Assembly (NCBI GenBank): GCA_002405615.1
Contig: DHMD01000031.1
Location: forward strand, 1 to 7,243
Direction of reading: 5' to 3'
Length of the DNA: 7,243 nt
Origin: Christensenella sp. UBA4651
GTDB lineage: Bacteria > Bacillota > Clostridia > Christensenellales > UBA1242
The notes beneath the pieces are model-generated. The model had not been told where the DNA came from. It was given only the letters and a program-made list of their open reading frames with translations, and did no database searches. A program made the position numbers and the translations under genes. Shown here piece after piece: positions 1 to 5,216 of this stretch (its first letter is position 1; every line of letters starts with the position of its first letter).

Positions 1-43
1 CTAAATAAGCGCCCCCCCCCCGAGTTTTAGAACTCTTGTTCAT
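1..43 (-). CDS. Start of an unrecognised gene carrying a G10 homopolymer (partial, runs off left edge)
   Basis: Only 14 codons are visible on the minus strand, reading MNKSSKTRGGGAYL. The ATG (43-41) sits 8 nt after a perfect GGAGG (complement of 52-56), which is why I place the start here. An in-frame ATG at 94-92 would add MAQSIVRNKLKSKEEVV but has no Shine-Dalgarno, and the strong RBS would then be coding for KEE. A run of ten G (complement of 12-21) spans codons 8-11 and encodes part of RGGG. With ten G the frame stays open to the edge. With nine G the frame would read a TAG at positions 3-1, and with eleven it would shift to another frame. The basic N-terminus gives no family assignment, and the product cannot be identified from so few residues. 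The convincing RBS and an upstream promoter in the same orientation support a real gene. Confidence 0.7.
   Translation of the reverse strand, partial: MNKSSKTRGGGAYL
12..21. repeat. Poly-C/poly-G homopolymer of 10
   Basis: Ten consecutive C on the plus strand (ten G on the coding minus strand) lie about 20 nt inside the predicted reading frame of the left-edge gene. Long G/C homopolymers are rare in AT-rich genomes. When they lie near a start codon they are the typical substrate for slipped-strand frameshifting. Exact length is also the kind of thing sequencing or assembly can get wrong. Confidence 0.9.
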
Positions 44-160
44 AACTACTTCCTCCTTGCTTTTTAGTTTATTTCGCACTATGCTTTGTGCCATGTTTTT
101 TGTCTGTTTTTTACAAGTTTGGGTGTATTTGCCCGATTCACTAACCCCACTTATGTGTTT

Positions 161-190
161 AGTATACCCTTTTTCGACAAAACTAGTCAA
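161..190 (-). promoter_or_regulatory. Sigma-A-like promoter of the left-edge minus-strand gene
   Basis: On the minus strand TTGACT (complement of 185-190) and TATACT (complement of 161-166) are separated by 18 nt, each with one mismatch to the sigma-A consensus. Transcription should start near position 154, giving a 5' leader of about 110 nt before the ATG at 43. The -35 hexamer lies within the dyad at 186-200, which suggests repressor control. The assignment rests on sequence match only. Confidence 0.65.
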
Positions 191-200
191 ACGATTTGAC
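186..200. promoter_or_regulatory. Operator-like dyad GTCAAA-n3-TTTGAC
   Basis: This is a perfect 6-bp inverted repeat with a 3-nt spacer (CGA), overlapping the -35 box of the minus-strand promoter. The extended half site TAGTCAAAC (184-192) recurs as an exact 9-bp copy at 257-265. A dyad over a -35 box is a typical place for a dimeric repressor. I cannot name the regulator, and in AT-rich DNA a 6-bp dyad can arise by chance. Confidence 0.4.
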
Positions 201-209
201 ATAATTTTT

Positions 210-231
210 CAAAATTTTTTCAAAATTTTTT
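210..231. repeat. Two tandem 11-bp copies of CAAAATTTTTT (A-tract repeat)
   Basis: CAAAATTTTTT occurs at 210-220 and again at 221-231, preceded by a partial copy and followed by GATTTTTGG. The A/T tracts repeat with an 11-bp period, close to one helical turn, so the DNA should be intrinsically curved. It lies just upstream of the minus-strand promoter (161-190) and between the two divergent promoters. Confidence 0.6.
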
Positions 232-450
232 GATTTTTGGTCTTTCCTAACATTTTTAGTCAAACAAATTTCCGCACTTTTATAAAATTTCATCAAAAAA
301 ATTTTACACTTTTGGATAAGTTATAACAACAATTTATATTTTGAGAGCGATTACTCTTCTAATTTTTGAAATTTGGGGCTAGATTGTAGCCTAATTAAAA
401 CCGAAAAATCGACAAAAATGTAATTTATTAAAAAAATTGTGTGATTTTAT

Positions 451-479
451 TTGAAAAAAAACTAATAAAAATATATAAT
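451..479 (+). promoter_or_regulatory. Sigma-A promoter of the four-gene operon
   Basis: TTGAAA (451-456) and a perfect TATAAT (474-479) are separated by the optimal 17 nt. The predicted transcript starts near 486, leaving a leader of about 54 nt before the ATG at 540. The RBS is GAGAGG at 528-533, 6 nt before that ATG. No riboswitch or attenuator hairpin is evident in the short leader. This looks like a strong housekeeping promoter, which fits a transcript carrying gapA. Confidence 0.8.
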
Positions 480-539
480 ATGTATAAACTATCTTTATGC
501 ACAACATATGTAGTTTGAAAAAAATATGAGAGGTAAGTT

Positions 540-1679
540 ATGATTTCTCTAATTGTTACCACAGACGGGGACACAAATTACAATCTTGAAGAACGAGATG
601 CTGAATTTGGCAAAGTTATGGAACAGTTTGCAGAACCTTATGAAATCATCTATACCATTTGCTCGGATTACGGTTTCAAGGACGAATTGAGCCGCATAGT
701 TTGCCAGCAAAAAAACAGGCATTTGGTAATTTCTGCCCCATCGACAAACATCAACACGCAGATATACTCTGCTATGGATGTTTCGGACAACGGGGACGTT
801 CTGCTCTGCACCATTGACACGAACCCGCAAGTAATGTTAGACATACTCAACAAACATTTTGACGGCGCAGATTTGGTATTTGTCCGCCACAAAGAAAACT
901 GGTTCAAATCAATCTTTACGACATTAGGCAAGATGACCTATCAACTGGGACTCAAAATTTTGGGACATGGTCAAGATATGTGCTGCGATGCACGAGTAAT
1001 TTATCTAAATTCTCGCTCAATCAACACAATCATTATGAACCCAACATTGAGTAAGGCGCTTAGGTTAGTCAGTGCCGACCCAGAGAAAACTCTGCGAGTT
1101 GTTTCGGAAAAGAAAGTTTATGACAATCCAACATACGAACAGCAACAAATCAACAAATCAATCTTTACACTAGGAATTGTAACTTTTGTATATATCTTGG
1201 CTTTGCTCGGAATGGCGCTCGTCTACCCACTCTGCAACGGTGGTATGTACTCGGGCTGGGTACTCGTGGTATTGGTGCTGTGGGTACTGGCGGGAATTTT
1301 GGCAAGTGTTCTGAGCAGTCGTGTAATTTACAGAGCAAGGCTCGGGTATCCCGTTGCGGTCGATTTACAAAATGAACCCGTACTCAACATTGAGGACTAC
1401 ATTAGTTACAACTACGAATTGGCGAAGCAATTCTACAAAGATGACGCAAGCGAAGTATCTTCTACCGTAGATATGTTGAAGCAAAAGGCTGATGACGCAG
1501 CAAAAAGCGACAAAAACAGTCGAGCAAAACAAGAAAAATCGGCTAAAACAAAAGAAACAACTGCAAAAAGTAGCAAAAAGGCTACTGCAGAAAAGCAAGA
1601 TAGTGAACCAGAAAAAGCGGAGAAGCCAAAAAAGAGCAAGGTTTCAGGCAAAAGCAAGTCAAAAATCAAAAATAAATAA
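540..1679 (+). CDS. Degenerate GT2/GtrB-like membrane protein with lysine-rich C-terminal tail
   Basis: The 379-residue protein has the layout of polyprenyl-phosphate glycosyltransferases of the DPM1/GtrB type: a cytoplasmic GT-A-like domain (about 1-200), then two membrane segments (about 207-231 and 239-261). The usual motifs are eroded. Where the family has a DDGS-type motif this protein has CSDYG (41-45), and where it has DADLQDP it has TIDTNP (91-96), so catalysis is doubtful. Residues 263-300 form a conserved-looking cytoplasmic segment. From about 301 to the end comes a low-complexity tail rich in Lys, Ala, Ser and Glu, probably disordered and strongly basic, which could bind nucleic acid, membrane or a partner. 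It is the first gene after the promoter at 451-479, and its stop codon lies 9 nt before gapA. The family likeness is judged by eye from motif order. An inactive scaffold or a divergent sugar transferase are both possible. Confidence 0.65.
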   Translation: MISLIVTTDGDTNYNLEERDAEFGKVMEQFAEPYEIIYTICSDYGFKDELSRIVCQQKNRHLVISAPSTNINTQIYSAMDVSDNGDVLLCTIDTNPQVMLDILNKHFDGADLVFVRHKENWFKSIFTTLGKMTYQLGLKILGHGQDMCCDARVIYLNSRSINTIIMNPTLSKALRLVSADPEKTLRVVSEKKVYDNPTYEQQQINKSIFTLGIVTFVYILALLGMALVYPLCNGGMYSGWVLVVLVLWVLAGILASVLSSRVIYRARLGYPVAVDLQNEPVLNIEDYISYNYELAKQFYKDDASEVSSTVDMLKQKADDAAKSDKNSRAKQEKSAKTKETTAKSSKKATAEKQDSEPEKAEKPKKSKVSGKSKSKIKNK

Positions 1680-1688
1680 GGTGTAATT

Positions 1689-2702
1689 ATGAAAACAATT
1701 AGAATAGGAATTAATGGTTTCGGTCGAATTGGGCGTTTGGTCGCTCGTATTGCTATGCAGACTCGTGATGTCGATTTGGTAGCAATCAACGACCCTTTTA
1801 TGGATGATGAATACGCTAGTTATATGTTTAACTTTGACACCACGCACGGCGAATATGACGGAGTGGTTACTCACAAGGACGGCAACCTAGTCGTTGACAA
1901 GCACAAGATTGCTTTTTACAGCGAAAAAGAGCCGCAAAACATACCTTGGGGAAAACTCAACATTGATGTTGTGGTGGAATGTAGTGGTAAATTTACCACT
2001 TACGAACTCGCAGAGCAGCACCTCAAAGCGGGTGCAAAGAGGGTTGTAATTTCTGCCCCAGCAAAGAGCGACAATATCCCTACAATTGTAATGGGTGTAA
2101 ATGACGACACTCTTACCAAGGATATGAAAATCATTTCTAATGCTAGTTGTACTACAAACTGCCTCGCCCCTATCGTAAAAGTTTTGAACGATAGTTTCGG
2201 CGTGGAAGAAGGTTTGATGAGCACCATTCACGCAATGACTGCAACTCAACTAACAGTTGACGGCACATCAAAGAAAGATTGGCGTGGCGGGCGTGCAGCT
2301 GGGTTCAATATTATTCCTAGTAGCACAGGTGCTGCAAAACTCATTGGTGTAGTTATTCCCGAACTCAAAGGAAAACTCACAGGAATGTCTTTCCGCGTGC
2401 CTACCATCAATGTTTCTTGCGTAGACCTTACGGTAAAACTCAAAAAACCTACGACTTATGAGCAAATTTGTAAGGCGATGAAGCGAGCAAGCGAACACGA
2501 ACTAGACGGAATTTTGGGCTATGATGACCGTGCTGTCGTTTCGAGCGACTTTAACGGAGACTACCACAGTAGTATATTTGATGCGACTGCGGGAATAATG
2601 CTAAATGACCAATTCGTCAAGGTTGTGGCGTGGTATGACAACGAGTGGGGCTACTCAAATCGTGTAATCGACCTAATAAAATTGATAAAAACTTTGGACT
2701 AA
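1689..2702 (+). CDS. gapA: Glyceraldehyde-3-phosphate dehydrogenase, phosphorylating, NAD-type
   Basis: This enzyme oxidises glyceraldehyde 3-phosphate to 1,3-bisphosphoglycerate with NAD and phosphate in cytosolic glycolysis. The 337 residues are the full family length. The N-terminal Rossmann motif is GINGFGRIGR (7-16), and the Asp in AINDPF (35) fits NAD preference. The active-site block is NASCTTNCLAP, with catalytic Cys154 and the partner His181 in STIHAMTATQ. The segment DWRGGRAAGFNIIPSSTGAAK and the closing WYDNEWGYSNRV are hallmark family motifs. The TATQ/DWRGGRAA version resembles the E. coli GapA/eukaryotic-like subgroup more than the Bacillus NDQ/RRARAA version. The Shine-Dalgarno AAGGTG (1678-1683) overlaps the previous stop and lies 5 nt from the ATG. 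Unlike many Bacillota loci, no pgk or tpiA follows; the next gene is a membrane protein. Confidence 0.97.
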   Translation: MKTIRIGINGFGRIGRLVARIAMQTRDVDLVAINDPFMDDEYASYMFNFDTTHGEYDGVVTHKDGNLVVDKHKIAFYSEKEPQNIPWGKLNIDVVVECSGKFTTYELAEQHLKAGAKRVVISAPAKSDNIPTIVMGVNDDTLTKDMKIISNASCTTNCLAPIVKVLNDSFGVEEGLMSTIHAMTATQLTVDGTSKKDWRGGRAAGFNIIPSSTGAAKLIGVVIPELKGKLTGMSFRVPTINVSCVDLTVKLKKPTTYEQICKAMKRASEHELDGILGYDDRAVVSSDFNGDYHSSIFDATAGIMLNDQFVKVVAWYDNEWGYSNRVIDLIKLIKTLD

Positions 2703-2715
2703 GGAGAAAAAACTA

Positions 2716-3210
2716 TTGCGTTGTCCTAAATGTGGTGCTAGAATACCTAGGGAAAGTCCTATTTGCTTTAAGTGCGGCACTCGCCTCACGCAAGTTAGAG
2801 AGGCTTCATTCCTAGCGGTAAAAGAGGCAAAACGAACATATCAACCTGAAAAAATCGTGTATAGTACGGTTTTCCCGAAAGATTTGAGTTACAAAAATAC
2901 GCTACTTATGTGCATATTCTTGGGATATTTCGGCGGGCATTACTTCTACACGCAGAGGTATCCGAGTGCGTTCTTTTATCTTATTTGCAGCATTTACTTT
3001 CTCACATGTATGATTGTACCCGGGGCAATTTGCGGGTTTAGCGTGGAATTTCCAATCGCTATTCAATCGGTTTACACGACCCCCCTACTCAATGCGATTT
3101 TTGTAATGTCGTGTGTGTGTGGAGCAATAATTTTGGCTCTTTGGGTCAAGGATATTTTCGCATTGATATTCAAGAGATTCAAAGTACCAGTAGTATTAAA
3201 GGAAAAATAA
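2716..3210 (+). CDS. Zinc-ribbon and TM2-like membrane protein
   Basis: The 164-residue protein opens with a compact zinc ribbon: CPKC at 3-6 and CFKC at 17-20, four cysteines that would hold one Zn ion. After a hydrophilic linker (about 25-58) comes a membrane region resembling the TM2 domain. It has a helix from about 61, the signature-like turn LGYFGGHYFY (69-78), a second helix (about 83-104) and a third (about 125-145) ending in WVKDIF, comparable to the TM2-type W/D pair. Prokaryotic zinc-ribbon/TM2 fusions are widespread but have no settled function. The start is TTG at 2716. It has a good AAGGAG (2701-2706) overlapping the gapA stop, and it lies directly before the first zinc-ribbon cysteine, so no later start would keep the domain. 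The gene ends 3 nt before mnmA, and the mnmA RBS lies inside its last codons, which points to coupled translation. Confidence 0.75.
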   Translation: MRCPKCGARIPRESPICFKCGTRLTQVREASFLAVKEAKRTYQPEKIVYSTVFPKDLSYKNTLLMCIFLGYFGGHYFYTQRYPSAFFYLICSIYFLTCMIVPGAICGFSVEFPIAIQSVYTTPLLNAIFVMSCVCGAIILALWVKDIFALIFKRFKVPVVLKEK

Positions 3211-3213
3211 TCT

Positions 3214-4293
3214 ATGAAAACTGTCGTTGTAGGTATGAGCGGTGGCGTGGATAGTAGCGTTACCGCTTTACTTTTGAAAAATCAGGGCTATTCTGTTATT
3301 GGCCTATTTATGAAAAACTGGGAGGAAAAGGACGCTCTCGGGCGTTGCACCAGCACAAAAGATTATGATGACGCACGCAAGGTGTGCGACAAAATCGGTA
3401 TCCCCTACTATTCTGTGAATTTTAGCAAGGAATATTATGAGAGGGTTTTTGAGTATTTCCTCAAAAGTTATCGTGAGGGGCGCACACCAAACCCTGATGT
3501 ATTGTGCAATCGTGAAATCAAGTTTGGCCCATTTTTGCAACGGGCGCAAATGCTGGGGGCAGATTTTATTGCGACTGGGCATTACGCCAAAAAGGTTACG
3601 GAAAACGGGCTGCATTATCTCAAAAAGGCGTTCGACAAAAATAAGGACCAGTCATATTTCCTCAATCAACTCAATCAAGAGCAGTTGAGTTGGGTTTTGT
3701 TCCCTTTGTCGGATATAACCAAACCCGAAGTGCGCAAAATTGCGGCGGAGAATGACTTGATTACCGCAGAAAAGAAAGATAGCACGGGAATCTGCTTTAT
3801 CGGAGAGCGGAATTTTAGAGAATTCCTATCAAAGTACCTCCCTGCTCAACCAGGCGAAATCAAGACAATGAGTGGCAAGACTTTGGGTATGCATCAGGGG
3901 CTAATGTACTATACAATTGGGCAACACAAGGGCTTGGGAATCGGCGGTCAAAGCGGCGAGGAGCAAGGGGCGTGGTTCGTTGCGAAGAAAGATTTGACGA
4001 CCAACACTCTTTATGTCGACCAGGGGCGTGATGACGCTCTATATTCCGCTGGGCTAATTACCGCTGGTTTTAACTGGATACCTAAACAGCCCGAGCCAAA
4101 AACTTTTGAATGTTTCGCAAAGTTTAGGTATAGACAGGCTGACCAAGCAGTTACTGCGACTATCGAGGGCGATAATGTTAGACTAATTTTTGCCGAACCT
4201 CAAAAAGCTATTACGCAAGGTCAATTTGCAGTGCTTTATGATGCGGAGGAAAACTGCCTCGGCGGTGGCGAAATCAATGAGATTTTGAGATAA
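3214..4293 (+). CDS. mnmA: tRNA-specific 2-thiouridylase MnmA
   Basis: MnmA activates the C2 of the wobble uridine (U34) in tRNA-Lys, -Glu and -Gln with ATP and transfers sulfur to form s2U. The 359 residues match the family length. The ATP-binding PP-loop is SGGVDSS (9-15). The catalytic cysteine is Cys98 in GRTPNPDVLCNREIKF, and the second cysteine that forms the persulfide relay is Cys194 in STGICFIGERNF. ATGHYA (120-125), KDQSYFL (144-150) and YTIGQHKGLGIGG (233-245) are further diagnostic blocks. A C-terminal beta-barrel (about 280-359) completes the tRNA-binding architecture. The Shine-Dalgarno AAAGGA (3198-3203) lies within the end of the previous gene. The usual companion, a cysteine desulfurase gene, is not adjacent. 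It is the last gene of the operon and is followed by a strong terminator. Confidence 0.97.
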   Translation: MKTVVVGMSGGVDSSVTALLLKNQGYSVIGLFMKNWEEKDALGRCTSTKDYDDARKVCDKIGIPYYSVNFSKEYYERVFEYFLKSYREGRTPNPDVLCNREIKFGPFLQRAQMLGADFIATGHYAKKVTENGLHYLKKAFDKNKDQSYFLNQLNQEQLSWVLFPLSDITKPEVRKIAAENDLITAEKKDSTGICFIGERNFREFLSKYLPAQPGEIKTMSGKTLGMHQGLMYYTIGQHKGLGIGGQSGEEQGAWFVAKKDLTTNTLYVDQGRDDALYSAGLITAGFNWIPKQPEPKTFECFAKFRYRQADQAVTATIEGDNVRLIFAEPQKAITQGQFAVLYDAEENCLGGGEINEILR

Positions 4294-4325
4294 AAAAATC
4301 AAAAAGCACAAAGAGAGAGAATTTA

Positions 4326-4354
4326 CTATATCTATTATATTATATAAGATATAG
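4326..4354. repeat. AT-rich hairpin just upstream of the operon terminator
   Basis: CTATATCT (4326-4333) and AGATATAG (4347-4354) form a perfect 8-bp stem around a 13-nt AT loop. It ends 2 nt before the terminator stem. It may protect the 3' end of the mnmA transcript, or act as an accessory structure for minus-strand termination. The AT-only sequence makes chance pairing possible. Confidence 0.45.
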
Positions 4355-4356
4355 AG

Positions 4357-4378
4357 AAAACACCCTGTCGGGTGTTTT
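4357..4378 (+). terminator. Intrinsic terminator of the mnmA operon, possibly bidirectional
   Basis: AAAACACCC (4357-4365), loop TGTC (4366-4369) and GGGTGTTTT (4370-4378) form a perfect 9-bp stem. On the plus strand the T-rich tail runs from the stem into TGTTT. It lies 63 nt after the mnmA stop. On the minus strand the same hairpin is 20 nt after the stop of the convergent gene (4399) and is followed by TTTTCTCT, so it could serve both directions, more weakly on the minus side. Confidence 0.88.
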
Positions 4379-4398
4379 TGTTTAGGCAAATTGTTCAA

Positions 4399-4974
4399 TC
4401 ATTTTAGATTAACCACAAAAGGATACTTTAACTTCATTACGACACCTATTTCTTTCTTACCTGATTGGCCAGAATTTTGTCTAGTCCTTTTGCCATATGC
4501 ATTTTGAAATTGTTTGCATTTAAATCTAGCTACGTATGATTTTGTGGAATTATCTGCTAATGTTGTATCATAACAAGAAAAATCAAACATTTCTGGCCTA
4601 TCTAAAATTATATATTCATCCACAACATATGCTTGATAATTAGCACCTTTCGTAAAAGTAGTTGTTATCCCCATAGGAATTTGCTTTTCTCCTTCAGGTC
4701 CACACATCTTTTGAGCTCTATATGGTTTATCATTATAACGCACAGGGTCTCTTGCGTCATATTTAACCCTACACAATACTATAACCTCATCATCTTTCTC
4801 TAATTTCCAAACTTGCTCTACAGATTTTGCATCTATTTTTGCCGACCATAATCCATAACCGCAGTCATTAACTTCTCTTTGCTTCCTGCTAATAATTTGT
4901 CTTGGACTCTCACCAGCATGATTACCTATTACACTATAAAAGATATTATCACACCTAAATTTTTGTGAAATCAT
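4399..4974 (-). CDS. Unrecognised 191-residue protein
   Basis: I do not recognise this family. The protein has no signal peptide and no membrane segment, so it is probably cytosolic. Near the N-terminus is a conserved-looking motif, IFYSVIGNHAGESP (11-24), followed by a basic helix and GYGLWSAKI (39-47). A hydrophobic strand, EVIVLCRV (63-70), follows, and the C-terminus is basic (GKRTRQNSGQSGKKE, 161-175). The mixed alpha/beta look is compatible with a small nucleic-acid or nucleotide-binding fold, but that is a guess. The gene is well formed: ATG at 4974, a perfect AAAGGAG (complement of 4981-4987) 6 nt upstream, and its own -10 box. Its codons and surroundings are clearly more AT-rich than mnmA or ypeB, and it lies alone between two operons pointing into it. 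This suggests an acquired or accessory gene. Confidence 0.75.
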   Translation of the reverse strand: MISQKFRCDNIFYSVIGNHAGESPRQIISRKQREVNDCGYGLWSAKIDAKSVEQVWKLEKDDEVIVLCRVKYDARDPVRYNDKPYRAQKMCGPEGEKQIPMGITTTFTKGANYQAYVVDEYIILDRPEMFDFSCYDTTLADNSTKSYVARFKCKQFQNAYGKRTRQNSGQSGKKEIGVVMKLKYPFVVNLK

Positions 4975-5003
4975 ATTTTTCTCCTTTAATTTTATATGCT
5001 TAT

Positions 5004-5032
5004 ATTATACACCATATTTTAATTTGGGGCAC
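5004..5032 (-). promoter_or_regulatory. Promoter of the 191-residue orphan gene
   Basis: A perfect TATAAT lies on the minus strand (complement of 5004-5009), 29 nt before the ATG, so the leader would be only about 23 nt. The -35 at 17-nt spacing is poor (GTGCCC, complement of 5027-5032), so the promoter may need an activator or be weak. A TG directly precedes the -10 but not at the exact extended -10 position. Confidence 0.5.
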
Positions 5033-5056
5033 CTTTTTTACAATTTTTTTGTACAA

Positions 5057-5152
5057 ATTTTATTACCGATTTAGAGTTGTTCATAAAATATTTTATACAA
5101 AAAACACTAGTTTTTAACAAAACTAATGTTTTAATCATTTCGGTAAAAAAAT
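5057..5152. repeat. Nested inverted repeats between the orphan gene and ypeB
   Basis: Outer arms 5057-5069 and 5140-5152 pair at 12 of 13 positions, including the GC-containing core TTACCGA/TCGGTAA. Inside lie a perfect 14-bp palindrome, ATAAAATATTTTAT (5083-5096), and a 14-bp hairpin (5101-5132). Together they would fold as a three-way junction in single-stranded DNA or RNA. I see no clear target-site duplication or recognised IS end. It could be a miniature element remnant, a recombination or structural site, or simply AT-rich sequence around a terminator. Confidence 0.45.
5101..5132 (-). terminator. Probable terminator of the sleB-ypeB transcript
   Basis: Read on the minus strand, AAAACATTAGTTTT, loop GTTA and AAAACTAGTGTTTT form a 14-bp stem with one G-U pair. 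The last T of the stem continue into TT, then G. On the plus strand the same position is an A-C mismatch, so the structure is better in the ypeB direction. It lies 84 nt after the ypeB stop. The stem is AT-rich, so termination strength is uncertain. Confidence 0.45.
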
Positions 5153-5216
5153 ATTTTACTAGAGATCTTATATTTAATTTTTTCTGCTTCTATTACATAC
5201 ACAATTTTTTATTCGA

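Larger units (their letters stand above)
44..539. other. Long divergent intergenic region
   Basis: This stretch of about 500 nt separates two divergently transcribed genes. It holds the minus-strand promoter and its leader, the dyad, the A-tract repeat, a small hairpin GGCTA-GATTG-TAGCC at 377-391, and the plus-strand promoter at 451-479. I see no credible coding sequence in it: the only sizeable plus-strand frame (36-233) starts at a TTG without a Shine-Dalgarno and runs through the minus-strand promoter. The part from about 240 to 450 is AT-rich and otherwise featureless to me. Confidence 0.7.

Noticed and set aside
22..35. Small hairpin GAGTT-TTAG-AACTC as a terminator
   Set aside because: The stem is only 5 bp, has no T tail, and lies within the reading frame after the RBS of the minus-strand gene.
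22..40. GTTTTAGAACTCTTG resembling the start of a type II CRISPR repeat
   Set aside because: There is only one copy, no spacers and no cas genes. It is also part of the coding start of the minus-strand gene.
41..94. Longer start (ATG at 94) for the left-edge gene
   Set aside because: It is in frame, but it has no Shine-Dalgarno. The perfect GGAGG 8 nt before the ATG at 43 would then be inside coding sequence.
196..224. TTGACA at 196-201 as a plus-strand promoter
   Set aside because: No -10-like hexamer occurs at 16-18 nt; the downstream sequence is A-tract repeat. The plus-strand operon has a far better promoter at 451-479.
36..233. Plus-strand frame of 65 codons in the divergent region
   Set aside because: It starts at TTG without a Shine-Dalgarno, has a Phe-rich composition from T-rich DNA, and runs across the minus-strand promoter and its leader.
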